Below, piece after piece: positions 14,889 to 22,744 of a stretch of DNA of 29,816 nucleotides (position 1 is its first letter; every line of letters starts with the position of its first letter). The DNA is taken from the NCBI GenBank assembly GCA_036564195.1, contig DATCLA010000216.1, forward strand, positions 1 to 29,816. The letters are read 5' to 3'. The DNA comes from DATCLA01 sp036564195. GTDB lineage: Bacteria; Bacillota; UBA4882; UBA8346. The translations under genes and the position numbers were made by a program. Under the pieces are notes generated by a model. The model was not told the DNA's origin, ran no database searches, and worked only from the letters and a program-made list of their open reading frames with translations.

Positions 14889-14926
14889 GAGTGAAAGGAC
14901 TTTTTGATACCATATTTTACTTAAAA

Positions 14927-14979
14927 AAAGATCATTTTAACTATTGACGAACCAAAGGGATGATGTTAAAATGATTTTT
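14927..14979 (+). terminator. Hydrogenase terminator hairpin
   Basis: Arms at 14927-14941 and 14965-14979 (GTTAAAATGATTTTT) pair over about 14 bp with one mismatch, with a 23-base loop. The left arm starts in an A-run and the right arm ends in T-run, so it can stop transcription on both strands. The loop and right arm contain the promoter of the tRNA gene. Confidence 0.6.
14944..14972 (+). promoter_or_regulatory. Promoter of tRNA-Val, inside the terminator hairpin
   Basis: TTGACG (14944-14949), 17 bases, TAAAAT (14967-14972) fits a SigA promoter with start near 14979, about 9 bases before the mature tRNA. The -10 box lies in the right arm of the hydrogenase terminator. Confidence 0.6.
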
Positions 14980-14987
14980 GTCCGAAC

Positions 14988-15064
14988 GGGGGAGTAGCTC
15001 AGTTGGTTAGAGCGCTACGTTGACATCGTAGAGGTCATTGGTTCGATTCCAACCTTCCCCACCA
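14988..15064 (+). tRNA. tRNA-Val (anticodon GAC)
   Basis: A complete cloverleaf of 77 bases: acceptor GGGGGAG pairs with CTTCCCC (one G-T wobble), D arm GCTC..GAGC, anticodon stem CTACG/CGTAG with loop TTGACAT and anticodon GAC at 15022-15024, T loop TTCGATT, and an encoded CCA end. The outer pair of the T stem is A-C, a minor irregularity. GAC reads valine codons GUC and GUU. Confidence 0.95.
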
Positions 15065-15078
15065 TTAATTTTAAAATT

Positions 15079-15116
15079 AACGAGCTTTGCATAACTTGCC
15101 AGGCTCGTTTTTTTTT
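15079..15116 (+). terminator. Rho-independent terminator after tRNA-Val
   Basis: AACGAGC (15079-15085) pairs with GCTCGTT (15103-15109) and is followed by an unbroken T-run to 15116. Confidence 0.85.
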
Positions 15117-15163
15117 ATGTATTTCACTTCTAAAAAGCGGAAATTGCCCCTGCCTTTTAGCTA

Positions 15164-15192
15164 GTATACAAACTATTTGGGCGACATATAAT
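15164..15192 (+). promoter_or_regulatory. Possible sporulation (SigE/SigK-like) promoter of ytxC
   Basis: CATATAAT (15185-15192) differs by one base from the SigE -10 (CATACAMT) and also fits the SigK -10 (CATANNNTA). GTATACA upstream (15164-15170) is a weak SigE -35 at 14 bases. TATAAT in the same place could serve SigA but has no -35. Assignment is tentative. Confidence 0.3.
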
Positions 15193-15217
15193 AGTTTTAT
15201 AGCGGGGAGGGTTTACA

Positions 15218-16135
15218 ATGACTATGTATATGATCGGTACCCTCAAAAATGAACCAGAGTTAAAAGAGCTTTTGTTTAAAGAGATCAAATTCCTGAACCG
15301 GGAAGGCATTAAGATTAGCCTTTCCGAAAAAATTCTTGGTAAAACTTCCTTTATTAAATGCTCAATCGAAGAAGAAAATACAGAAATCAAAAGCGCCCAT
15401 GAAAAAGTCTTACGGTTTTACCTGGCTAATATCATTACCGATTTTTTAATGAATGAAGTCACCAAAACATACATTTACCGGATTGCCCGGGAACGCTGCC
15501 ATGAATTGGGAGAAGACGGGTTTGGTATAATTTTGCAGTCTTCTTATTCTTATTTAAATAATCTCCATGATGAAGGTGACATTGGAAAGACATTATCACG
15601 TCATAACCGAATCCTAACTGAAGTCGGTCAATATTTGGAAACCAATAATCAACTTGATCTGGAAGGTTTTTTCCGTTTCCGGTTGAAAGACTATTATCAA
15701 GAATTAACCGAATCGGTGGATAAAGCAGTCAATAATTTTGTCATGGAAAAGGAATACCTGGAGTTTCTCAGGTTATTACGCTATTTTGTCGAAGTCCAGG
15801 AACCGAAGATCGAGGAGGTCCATGTTTTATTCCAAACCAAACAGGACTTTTTTATTCTGGACGAAAATTTGCAACCGGTCAAACCCGGACAGCTTGAAGG
15901 AATCCTGGCTCAACTGGACCAAGAAATTGAGTATGAAGATTGGCTATTAAGCGCCTTAATCACGCTTGCACCGCGACGGATCATTTTACATATTGTCGCT
16001 TTAGTTGAGGTAGTCGAAACTATCATCAGTGTCTTTCAAAATAGAGTTACTGTATGTAAAGGCTGTCAGCTTTGTGGCTGTGGCGAAATGTCTCTGTGGG
16101 AACAGGCCGGACAACCCGAATTAAAAAGGCCATAG
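15218..16135 (+). CDS. ytxC: Sporulation protein YtxC family
   Basis: The 305-aa protein matches the YtxC family, found in endospore formers and of unknown biochemical role. The core block is present: FRFRLKDYYQELTESVDKAV (152-171), then FVMEKEYLEFLRLLRYFVEV (174-193), QEPKIEEVHVLF, then the conserved alternating beta/alpha tail. The C-terminus has a four-cysteine cluster (Cys 280, 283, 286, 288; CKGCQLCGCG) that could bind a metal or form disulfides. ATG 15218 follows GGGGAGG by 7 bases; ATG 15224 is in frame too. It is transcribed alone between the tRNA terminator and the pyr leader. Confidence 0.85.
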   Translation: MTMYMIGTLKNEPELKELLFKEIKFLNREGIKISLSEKILGKTSFIKCSIEEENTEIKSAHEKVLRFYLANIITDFLMNEVTKTYIYRIARERCHELGEDGFGIILQSSYSYLNNLHDEGDIGKTLSRHNRILTEVGQYLETNNQLDLEGFFRFRLKDYYQELTESVDKAVNNFVMEKEYLEFLRLLRYFVEVQEPKIEEVHVLFQTKQDFFILDENLQPVKPGQLEGILAQLDQEIEYEDWLLSALITLAPRRIILHIVALVEVVETIISVFQNRVTVCKGCQLCGCGEMSLWEQAGQPELKRP

Positions 16136-16281
16136 CGGTATTATTAACTTACCCCTGCAGCTCGGTTGCTCTTTATAAGTTGAATTAATGCTTCCTTTGC
16201 CTTCTTAAATCTCCTTCCACCTTGAGCCTAGTTTCACCTGACCAAAGTATACGAATTATTAAAATTTGTGCTTTGATTGGC
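16136..16281 (+). other. Spacer without visible gene
   Basis: The 318 bases between ytxC and pyrR hold the pyr leader in the right half. The left half, up to 16281, shows no gene, hairpin or promoter that I can support. Confidence 0.4.
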
Positions 16282-16310
16282 TTGACTTTTGCCACAACAT
16301 CTGATAAATT
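16282..16310 (+). promoter_or_regulatory. Promoter of the pyr operon
   Basis: TTGACT (16282-16287), 17 bases, TAAATT (16305-16310) places the transcription start near 16317, right before the PyrR-binding element. Confidence 0.6.
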
Positions 16311-16323
16311 TATATTAATAAAG

Positions 16324-16422
16324 GCCTTTAAGACTGGTCCTGTGAGGCTGGGAAGGTGTGAATAAAAATATGCGGTTTTGCCACCCTTCTTTTGCCTTGC
16401 AGTCAAAGAAGGGTTTTATTTT
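16324..16422 (+). promoter_or_regulatory. PyrR-dependent attenuator 1 (pyrR leader)
   Basis: The segment 16325-16356 has the PyrR-binding loop: GGTCCTGTGAGGCT flanked by CCTTT and GGAAGG, close to the known consensus UCCAGNGAGGCU. It is followed by a terminator: ACCCTTCTTT (16383-16392), CAAAGAAGGGT (16404-16414), then TTTTATTTT. UMP-bound PyrR stabilises the binding loop so the terminator forms and transcription stops when pyrimidines are plentiful. Confidence 0.85.
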
Positions 16423-16453
16423 ACTTGACTTATCTTGATTTTAAAGGCGGGGG

Positions 16454-17011
16454 ATGGCAATGATCGATTCAGTTAAAGCCCAATTAATGGATGAAGAGAA
16501 TATCAGACGTGCCCTCTATCGTCTCTCCCACGAGATCACCGAAAAAAACAAAGGCATTTCAGATCTGATTTTAGTGGGAATCCGGACTCGGGGAGTGCCG
16601 CTGGCTAACCGTTTGGCAGAATTTATTAAACAACATGAAAACGCGGCAATCCCGGTAGGTACCTTAGATATTACGTTTTATCGGGATGATCTCTCGCTAA
16701 TCTCCAACCAACCGGTGCTGCACCGGACCGAATTACCATTTAACATTACCAAAAAGAAACTGATCTTAGTTGATGATGTATTATTTACCGGTCGGACAGT
16801 TCGAGCCGCTCTGGATGCTTTAATGGATCTGGGAAGGCCGGAACTGATTCAACTGGCGGTACTAATCGACCGGGGTCACCGCGAATTACCAATCCGTGCC
16901 GATTATGTCGGTAAAAACGTTCCCACTTCAAAACGGGAGATTATTCATGTTAAACTTAAAGAAACTGATGGCGAAGATCAAGTGGTAATCTCAGAACTAA
17001 ATCCCGAATAA
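16454..17011 (+). CDS. pyrR: pyr operon attenuation protein / uracil phosphoribosyltransferase PyrR
   Basis: PyrR binds pyr mRNA in a UMP/PRPP-dependent way and has weak uracil phosphoribosyltransferase activity. The 185-aa sequence follows B. subtilis PyrR closely: IRRALYRLSHEITEKNKG, LVGIRTRGVPLANRL, VGTLDITFYRDDL, the PRPP loop LILVDDVLFTGRTVRA (about 103-118), and LAVLIDRGHRELPIRADYVG. ATG 16454 is used; ATG 16460 is equally possible, since AAAGGCGG (16443-16450) is rather near the first. Two PyrR sites in this window (before pyrR and before uraA) show autoregulation and control of the permease. Confidence 0.97.
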   Translation: MAMIDSVKAQLMDEENIRRALYRLSHEITEKNKGISDLILVGIRTRGVPLANRLAEFIKQHENAAIPVGTLDITFYRDDLSLISNQPVLHRTELPFNITKKKLILVDDVLFTGRTVRAALDALMDLGRPELIQLAVLIDRGHRELPIRADYVGKNVPTSKREIIHVKLKETDGEDQVVISELNPE

Positions 17012-17012
17012 T

Positions 17013-17102
17013 CCCTTTAAGAAATGTCCAGCGAGGCATTGAAGGGAGGAAACGGATTAACAAACCTTAGTCTAAATCCTCCTTTCATTGGGAGGTTTTT
17101 TT
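17013..17102 (+). promoter_or_regulatory. PyrR-dependent attenuator 2 (uraA leader)
   Basis: CCCTT (17013-17017) and AAGGG (17042-17046) close a loop with GTCCAGCGAGGCAT, a clear PyrR-binding signature. The downstream terminator is CCTCC (17078-17082), GGAGG (17091-17095) and seven T. GGGAGGAAACGGATT between them can pair with AATCCTCCTTT as antiterminator. This layout matches the pyrR-pyrP intergenic attenuator of B. subtilis. The remaining 92 bases before uraA hold only its ribosome site AGAGGAGG. Confidence 0.85.
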
Positions 17103-17194
17103 ATGGGTATATTATGATGAACTAAATAGGCAAGGGTAAATAGTTCAAGTTTAACAAAAATATAGTAACCGAATAAATTAGAGGAGGCTAATCA

Positions 17195-18514
17195 ATGTCA
17201 ACTAAAAAGGAAATCGAAGTTATTGGGTATTTACCGGATGATACCCCGCCATTATGGAAACTGATCTTTTTCGCCTTACAACAAATGGTAGTAATGTTTC
17301 CGGCTACGGTTATGGTCGCATTATTGACCGGGTTTCACATTTCAACCACTATTTTTGCCAGCGGTCTGGCAACCATTGGATTTTTGTTGATTACAAAAGG
17401 ACGTATCCCCCTGTATTATGGATCCAGTTTTTCTTATATTGCGGCAATAGTCGCAATTACTGGGGTCAAAGAATTCGGCGAAGTTGCTCCCGATTTTTTG
17501 ATTTCTCAAGCTCAATGCGGTATTATAGCTTCCGGTTTAGTTTCAGTTATTGCCGGATTAATCATTAATCAATTTGGACGAGAAAAAATTGAAAAAGTCC
17601 TACCGCCGTCGGTTACCGGTAGTGTAGCGATTGTAATTGGTATTTCTTTAGCTGGATCAGCGATGAGCGGGGCCGCTTCCAACTGGACTGCAGCTTTGAT
17701 AACTTTGTTGGCCACCATTCTATTTTCAGTTTACTTAAAGGGGACCTTGGGACAACTTCCGATCCTCTTTGGAGTATTAGTTGGTTATGTTGTCAGTTGG
17801 GGGTTGGGGATCATTGATTTTTCCAATATCACCTCAGCCGCCATTTTTGAAGCGCCGCATTTTACTTTTCCGGTCTGGAGTTGGAACGCGATTATTGCCA
17901 TTATGCCGATTGCTATTGCTACAATTCCCGAGTCCACCGCCCATTTATATCAAATTGACCTTTATGTCAATAATTTAGCTAAAAAAATCGATTCTAAAAA
18001 AGAATACCCAATTGCCGGATTATTAGGGGTAAATTTGATTGGTGACGGTATCGCAGATATGATTGCTGGAATCATTGGAGGGCCGGCAGGTACCAATTAT
18101 GGTGAAAACAATAGCGTTATGGCTATCACTAAGAATTTTTCAGTGCCAGTACTCTTTTTGGCCGCAATCTTTGCAATTATCCTTTCATTCTTCGGCAAAC
18201 TGGCCGGAGCTGTCAACTCCGTTCCCGGAGCGGTCATCAGCGGAGTTTCGATTTATCTCTTCGGTGTCATTGCCGTACAGGGCGTGGCCTTGATGCTGTC
18301 GGAAAAAGTTGATCTTTTCTCTGCGAAAAACCTAGCAATTGCTTCAACCATTCTGATGATCGGAATTGGTGGCTCCTTTGCTTTTCCCAATGGAATGATT
18401 CCGGTATTCGGGCTCCATTTACCGGCGATAGCTACTGCTGCGGTATTTGGGATTTTATTAAACCTGGTCTTTTTGCTCCTCCCCGCCGAACAGATGGATG
18501 CCGTTAAAGATTAA
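17195..18514 (+). CDS. uraA: Uracil permease, NCS2 family
   Basis: A 439-aa membrane protein with about 12-14 hydrophobic segments. Family signatures are QQMVVMFPATVMVALLTG (29-46), YYGSSFSYIAAI (about 74-85), the substrate-site helix MPIAIATIPESTAHLYQIDL, and GGPAGTNYGENNSVMAITKN; the QNxG-like motif reads NYGENN. NCS2 carriers import uracil or xanthine by proton symport; the PyrR attenuator upstream and pyrB downstream indicate uracil. ATG 17195 follows AGAGGAGG. A hairpin and a relic of a second permease lie downstream. Confidence 0.93.
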   Translation: MSTKKEIEVIGYLPDDTPPLWKLIFFALQQMVVMFPATVMVALLTGFHISTTIFASGLATIGFLLITKGRIPLYYGSSFSYIAAIVAITGVKEFGEVAPDFLISQAQCGIIASGLVSVIAGLIINQFGREKIEKVLPPSVTGSVAIVIGISLAGSAMSGAASNWTAALITLLATILFSVYLKGTLGQLPILFGVLVGYVVSWGLGIIDFSNITSAAIFEAPHFTFPVWSWNAIIAIMPIAIATIPESTAHLYQIDLYVNNLAKKIDSKKEYPIAGLLGVNLIGDGIADMIAGIIGGPAGTNYGENNSVMAITKNFSVPVLFLAAIFAIILSFFGKLAGAVNSVPGAVISGVSIYLFGVIAVQGVALMLSEKVDLFSAKNLAIASTILMIGIGGSFAFPNGMIPVFGLHLPAIATAAVFGILLNLVFLLLPAEQMDAVKD

Positions 18515-18527
18515 AATTAATTGATAC

Positions 18528-18564
18528 TCAGGTGCAGTCTTAAAAAAATTGCGACTGCACCTGA
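18528..18564 (+). promoter_or_regulatory. Strong 12-bp hairpin after uraA
   Basis: TCAGGTGCAGTC (18528-18539) and GACTGCACCTGA (18553-18564) are perfect inverted arms with a 13-base A-rich loop. No T-run follows directly (the next T-rich stretch starts 7 bases later), so it may be an mRNA-processing or stability element, or a weak terminator, between uraA and pyrB. Confidence 0.6.
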
Positions 18565-18640
18565 ATATATTCCTTTTTACGGGATGGCTTTATCAACAAT
18601 TGTCAGGGTTTTACTAAATCTGGTTATTCCCCAGACTCCC
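18560..18640 (+). pseudogene. Relic of an NCS2 permease C-terminus
   Basis: About 27 codons in one frame read PEYIPFYGMALSTIVRVLL followed by NLVIPQTP. This is the characteristic last segment of uracil permeases (GMALA.I.G.LLN..LP.), and resembles the end of the intact uraA just upstream without being identical. No start, ribosome site or upstream permease sequence is present, and the frame then runs on into unrelated sequence up to a stop at 18724. It is probably what remains of a second, divergent permease gene after deletion; a short chance match cannot be fully excluded. Confidence 0.5.
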
Positions 18641-18772
18641 GTTACAGAAGGAAGACAGCAAAACATTGACAGCCTAGGAATGTTGGCTGTTCTGTTTGTG
18701 GCGTCATATTTTCGTTGGAGCTAATGATTCTCATAACATGCTGGGATAAGCAATTAGCGGAGGGTAAAAAAG

Positions 18773-19714
18773 ATGGTGAGTTTACCGAAAGACCTCTTAG
18801 GCTTGAGGGAACTGTCTCCGGAACAGATCAACTTGATTTTAGATACGGCGCTGGTTTGTAAAGATATCTTTAACCGGCATTTAAAGAAAATACCGACTTT
18901 ACGTGGAAAAACAGTGGTAACACTCTTTTTTGAGCCAAGTACCCGGACCAGAACTTCGTTTGAGATTGCCGCCAAATGGATGAGTGCTGATCTGATTAAT
19001 CTGACAGTCGCTTCCAGCAGTGTGGCCAAAGGGGAGAGCTTTGTCGACACCGCTCGGACTCTTGAAGCTATGGGCGTGGACATAATTGTGATCCGCCATG
19101 CGTTGGCAGGTACCCCCAGATTGTTGGCTAATTCGGTTAAGGCTCATGTTATCAATGCCGGCGACGGTGCCCATGAACACCCAACCCAGGGTTTACTCGA
19201 CCTCTTTACCATCAGGCAGAAAAGAGGAAAGTTTGCCGGCTTAAAAGTGGCGATCGTTGGGGATATCCTGCACAGTCGGGTGGCCAAATCTAATATCTGG
19301 GCCTTAACAAAACTTGGTGCCCAGGTCACAGTGGTTGGGCCACCTACCTTGATTCCGGCTCAAATCCGTCAGTTGGGAGTTAGGGTTGAGACTAACCTGG
19401 ATCGGGCTTTAGAAGAAGCTGAAGTCGTTAATATCCTGCGGATCCAGTTGGAACGCCAAACCAAAGCTTTTTTCCCCAGTTTAAAGGAGTATTCTAAATT
19501 ATTCGGTGTTAATCTAGAGCGTTTACAAAAAGCCCGGCCGGACTTATTAGTAATGCACCCCGGTCCCACCAATTTGGGGGTGGAGATCAGCGAAGCAGTT
19601 TCAGTACATGAACAGTCGGTTATCACTGAGCAGGTTACCAATGGTGTGGCAGTACGGATGGCACTCCTATATCTGTTAACCGGAGGAGGAAATAAAGATG
19701 CGCTATTGCATTAA
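18773..19714 (+). CDS. pyrB: Aspartate carbamoyltransferase catalytic subunit
   Basis: PyrB condenses carbamoyl phosphate with aspartate in the second step of UMP synthesis. The 313-aa protein has the carbamoyl phosphate loop FFEPSTRTRTSFE (52-64), IRHALAG, HPTQGLLDLFTI, GDILHSRVAKSN and MHPGP near the end. In the last motif the family reads HPGPxNRGVE, whereas here it is HPGPTNLGVE with Leu for Arg. ATG 18773 lies after a GCGGAGGG site. No pyrI is present. The gene overlaps pyrC by 17 bases. No PyrR site was found directly upstream, so control may come by read-through from uraA. Confidence 0.96.
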   Translation: MVSLPKDLLGLRELSPEQINLILDTALVCKDIFNRHLKKIPTLRGKTVVTLFFEPSTRTRTSFEIAAKWMSADLINLTVASSSVAKGESFVDTARTLEAMGVDIIVIRHALAGTPRLLANSVKAHVINAGDGAHEHPTQGLLDLFTIRQKRGKFAGLKVAIVGDILHSRVAKSNIWALTKLGAQVTVVGPPTLIPAQIRQLGVRVETNLDRALEEAEVVNILRIQLERQTKAFFPSLKEYSKLFGVNLERLQKARPDLLVMHPGPTNLGVEISEAVSVHEQSVITEQVTNGVAVRMALLYLLTGGGNKDALLH

Positions 19715-20990
19715 AGCAGGAGAAATTATCGACCCGGCCGGTGGCTTTGTGGGAAAGGGCGATTTATTAATTGAAGCCGGTAAAATTGCCGCGGTTGGAC
19801 CGGAGTTACCGGTGGAAGACGCCATAATCATCGATGCTACAGATAAAATAGTCTGTCCGGGTTTGATTGATTTACATTCACATTTACGGGAACCGGGCCG
19901 GGAAGACGAAGAGACCATTGCCAGCGGGACTAAAGCTGCTTTGAAAGGCGGGTTTACCGCTGTAGCTTGTATGGCTAATACTACTCCGGTGGCAGACACT
20001 TCGGTGGTGATCGAATATATTCTAAGCCGGGCTCAGCAAGCCGGTTGGGCAAAAGTCTATCCTGTCGGCGCTATTACTAAAGGGCTGCAAGGTGTGGAGT
20101 TGGCGGAAATGGGTGAACTGGCCGCAGCCGGCGCAGTAGCGTTCTCGGATGACGGTAAAACGATTATGAATACTGCAGTGCTTCGTGCTGCGATGGAATA
20201 TTCCAACCTCTTCGGCTTACCGTTGCTGTTGCATCAGGAGGATCCGGACTTGGCGGGGAACGGTGTAATGCATGAAGGTTACTGGTCGATGGTCTTGGGT
20301 TTGCCCGGTATCCCCGATATTGCGGAGTCGACTGTGATCAGCCGGGATCTGGCCCTTGCCGAATTTACCGGCGCCAAAGTCCATTTTTGCCATATCAGTA
20401 CCGCTAAGAGTGTGGCTTTGTTACGGGAGACCAAAAACAGGGGCGGGGTCAGAGTTACTGCGGAAGTAACTCCCCACCATTTCAGTCTGGACGATGCACT
20501 CCTTCAAGACTATGATCCGGTTTACCGGGTTAGTCCGCCGTTGCGCAGCGCGGCGGATCTGACGGCGGTCCGGGCGGGGTTAAAAGATGGGACCATCGAT
20601 GCGATCGCTACCGACCATGCTCCGCATACCCGAGAAGAGAAACACCGTGAATTTGCTCTGGCGCCTACCGGAATGATCGGGTTCGAAACCGCGTTAGCAG
20701 TAGCCTGGACCAGACTGGTAGAAGAAGGCTGGTTAACCAAAACCCAATTAGTTGAAAAGCTTTCGGTTAATCCCGCCCGGATTTTAAATTGTCCCGGAGG
20801 CCGGATTCAGCCGGGAGACTGTGCTGATGTATTAATCTTTGACCCACGGCGGGAATGGACGGTCCGCGAGGAAGATCTGATCTCTCTGTCTAACAATTCC
20901 CCGTTTATTGGGATGAAGCTCCGGGGGATAGTGGATTCGGTCTGGGTTAACGGAAACTTAAAATATGCTAACGGAAAATTCAGTGCCTAA
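19698..20990 (+). CDS. pyrC: Dihydroorotase
   Basis: PyrC cyclises carbamoyl aspartate to dihydroorotate, a zinc-dependent step. The 430-aa protein is of the class I type found with PyrB in Firmicutes. Metal ligands are visible: DLHSHLREPG (His 60 and 62), LLHQED, HFCHIST and ATDHAPHTREEK (the last Asp is catalytic). The frame continues with GMIGFETALA and a C-terminal NPARILNCPGG-RIQPGDCADV segment typical of amidohydrolases. ATG 19698 follows GGAGGAGG, inside the end of pyrB. Confidence 0.97.
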   Translation: MRYCIKAGEIIDPAGGFVGKGDLLIEAGKIAAVGPELPVEDAIIIDATDKIVCPGLIDLHSHLREPGREDEETIASGTKAALKGGFTAVACMANTTPVADTSVVIEYILSRAQQAGWAKVYPVGAITKGLQGVELAEMGELAAAGAVAFSDDGKTIMNTAVLRAAMEYSNLFGLPLLLHQEDPDLAGNGVMHEGYWSMVLGLPGIPDIAESTVISRDLALAEFTGAKVHFCHISTAKSVALLRETKNRGGVRVTAEVTPHHFSLDDALLQDYDPVYRVSPPLRSAADLTAVRAGLKDGTIDAIATDHAPHTREEKHREFALAPTGMIGFETALAVAWTRLVEEGWLTKTQLVEKLSVNPARILNCPGGRIQPGDCADVLIFDPRREWTVREEDLISLSNNSPFIGMKLRGIVDSVWVNGNLKYANGKFSA

Positions 20991-21029
20991 AACTTAAGCA
21001 GCCATGCTTGGGAAGGAATGAGGGGATCC

Positions 21030-21827
21030 ATGGTTCAGTTAAAAGCCTTAATTATTGAAAATATTGCCTTAGCCCCGGGTTACTACCGGATCAAATTTAT
21101 GGCGCCGGAGATTGCCGCCCGGTTCCAACCGGGGCAATTTATCCATGTTAAAGTTGCCGGGGAAAACTGTACCGATCCCTTGCTCTTCCGGCCGCTGAGT
21201 ATCTACCGCGGGATTACGGAAACTGGTACGGTGGAATTAATCTATAAAATTGCAGGTCGCGGCACCGCCATCCTGGCCGGTAAAGCCCGCGGCGAGCTGT
21301 TGGAAGTAATCGGACCCCTCGGTACCGGTTTTCGTGTGCCCGAAACCGCTAAACACCTGCTATTGGTCGGGGGAGGCGTGGGAATGCCCCCTCTCTACTG
21401 TCTGGCAGAGACCGTGAAAGCCCGGCGACCGGAGGCGACCTTGACGCTGTTTTATGGTGGCCGCACCCAACAGGATCTTTTGGAGTTGGACGATTGGAAA
21501 CGGCTCGGGGTGAAAATTTATCCTGCCACTGAAGACGGCAGTTACGGCAGTCAAGGTTTGGTGACAACTGTTTTAGCAGCCCAATTAGACCGGTTGGCCG
21601 GGACCGGCTACGATTACCTGGCGGCTTGCGGGCCTAAACCAATGTTACAAGCGGTGCAGCAGCTCGCTGTTAAACACCGGATTAACGGGGAATTATCACT
21701 GGAAGCACAGATGGCCTGTGGGATCGGAGCCTGTCTTGGCTGTACTTGTCAGACTGAATATGGTTATCGCCGGGTCTGTGCGGACGGGCCGGTTTTTAAC
21801 TTAAGAGAGGTGAACCTGGATGTCTGA
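21030..21827 (+). CDS. pyrK: Dihydroorotate dehydrogenase B, electron transfer subunit
   Basis: PyrK carries FAD and a 2Fe-2S cluster and passes electrons from dihydroorotate (PyrD) to NAD+. The protein has 265 residues from ATG 21030, which follows GAGGGG; ATG 21018 directly abuts AAGGA and is less likely. FAD-binding FRPLSIYR and NAD-binding LLVGGGVGMPPLYCLAE are clear. The cluster ligands are in ACGIGACLGCTCQTEYGYRR then VCADGPVF near the C-terminus. It overlaps pyrD by 8 bases, as expected for a PyrD2-PyrK2 heterotetramer. Confidence 0.95.
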   Translation: MVQLKALIIENIALAPGYYRIKFMAPEIAARFQPGQFIHVKVAGENCTDPLLFRPLSIYRGITETGTVELIYKIAGRGTAILAGKARGELLEVIGPLGTGFRVPETAKHLLLVGGGVGMPPLYCLAETVKARRPEATLTLFYGGRTQQDLLELDDWKRLGVKIYPATEDGSYGSQGLVTTVLAAQLDRLAGTGYDYLAACGPKPMLQAVQQLAVKHRINGELSLEAQMACGIGACLGCTCQTEYGYRRVCADGPVFNLREVNLDV

Positions 21828-22743
21828 ACGTCTCCAAACTAAAATTGCCGGTTTGACGTTAAAAAATCCTTTGTTGCCGGCTTCGGGGACTTACGGATAC
21901 GGCCGTGAATATTTACCTTTTTTTGCTCCCGATCTGTTTGGGGCGGTGGTCACCAAAGGAGTAGCGCTCCAGCCTTGGCCAGGCAATCCGCCGCCCCGGA
22001 TCTGTGAGACTGCTTCCGGAATGTTAAACGCCATCGGTTTGCAAAACCCGGGAGTGGAACAGTTTATTGCGGAAGCGTTACCCTTTTTACGCCAGTTTTC
22101 TGTCCCGGTCATTGTGAATTTGGTAGGCAAGACCATCGGGGAGTATGTGGCAGTCGTGGAAAGACTGAATGAATGTCCGGAGGTTTCCGGGTATGAATTG
22201 AATATCTCCTGTCCCAATGTGAAGGAAGGTGGAATTGCTTTCGGTACCCAGCCCGAACTGGCCTATGAACTGACCGCAGCAGTTCGGAAAGTCACAGCAC
22301 GGCCGTTGATTGTCAAACTTTCACCTAATGTAACGGATATTACTCAAATTGCGCAGCAAGTAGAGGCGGCAGGGGCGGATGCCCTAAGTTTAGTCAATAC
22401 TTTGCTGGGAATGAAGATTGATCTCCGGAAGCGTCGCCCTTTTCTGGGCAACATTGTCGGCGGGCTGTCGGGCCCGGCCATCAAGCCGGTAGCTTTGCGA
22501 ATGGTCTGGCAGGTGTATCAACAGGTTAATCTCCCCCTGATCGGGATGGGAGGAATAGCTTCCGCTGCTGATGCCTTAGAGTTTATCATGGCCGGAGCCA
22601 GTGCAGTTGCCATTGGCACAGCGCTCTTTCGCGATCCGGCAGCGCCTCAAAAGATACTCTCCGGTATTGAAGAATTTTTAATTAAAGAAGGTCTGTCCAA
22701 TCTTTTGGAATTGAAAGGCGTGGCCCATAATGCTATAATTTAA
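21820..22743 (+). CDS. pyrD: Dihydroorotate dehydrogenase B, catalytic subunit
   Basis: An FMN-dependent enzyme of class 1B that oxidises dihydroorotate to orotate with PyrK and NAD+. The 307-aa protein has LLPASGTYGYGREY, ICETASGMLNAIGLQNPG, ELNISCPNVKEGG (with the catalytic Cys), VKLSPNVTDI, SLVNTLLGM, GGLSGPAIKPVALRMV and GASAVAIGTALF. The start ATG 21820 overlaps the pyrK stop. pyrF and pyrE, which usually follow, are not here; instead a 143-base spacer leads to purE. Confidence 0.97.
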   Translation: MSERLQTKIAGLTLKNPLLPASGTYGYGREYLPFFAPDLFGAVVTKGVALQPWPGNPPPRICETASGMLNAIGLQNPGVEQFIAEALPFLRQFSVPVIVNLVGKTIGEYVAVVERLNECPEVSGYELNISCPNVKEGGIAFGTQPELAYELTAAVRKVTARPLIVKLSPNVTDITQIAQQVEAAGADALSLVNTLLGMKIDLRKRRPFLGNIVGGLSGPAIKPVALRMVWQVYQQVNLPLIGMGGIASAADALEFIMAGASAVAIGTALFRDPAAPQKILSGIEEFLIKEGLSNLLELKGVAHNAII

Positions 22744-22744
22744 A

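Noticed and set aside
16185..16406. 73-codon minus-strand ORF over the pyr leader
   Set aside because: It coincides with the promoter, PyrR-binding loop and terminator and shows no coding features.
18641..18772. Third PyrR attenuator before pyrB
   Set aside because: No GAGGC-type binding loop or terminator could be found; ACAGCC/GGCTGT near 18670-18689 is only a short stem.
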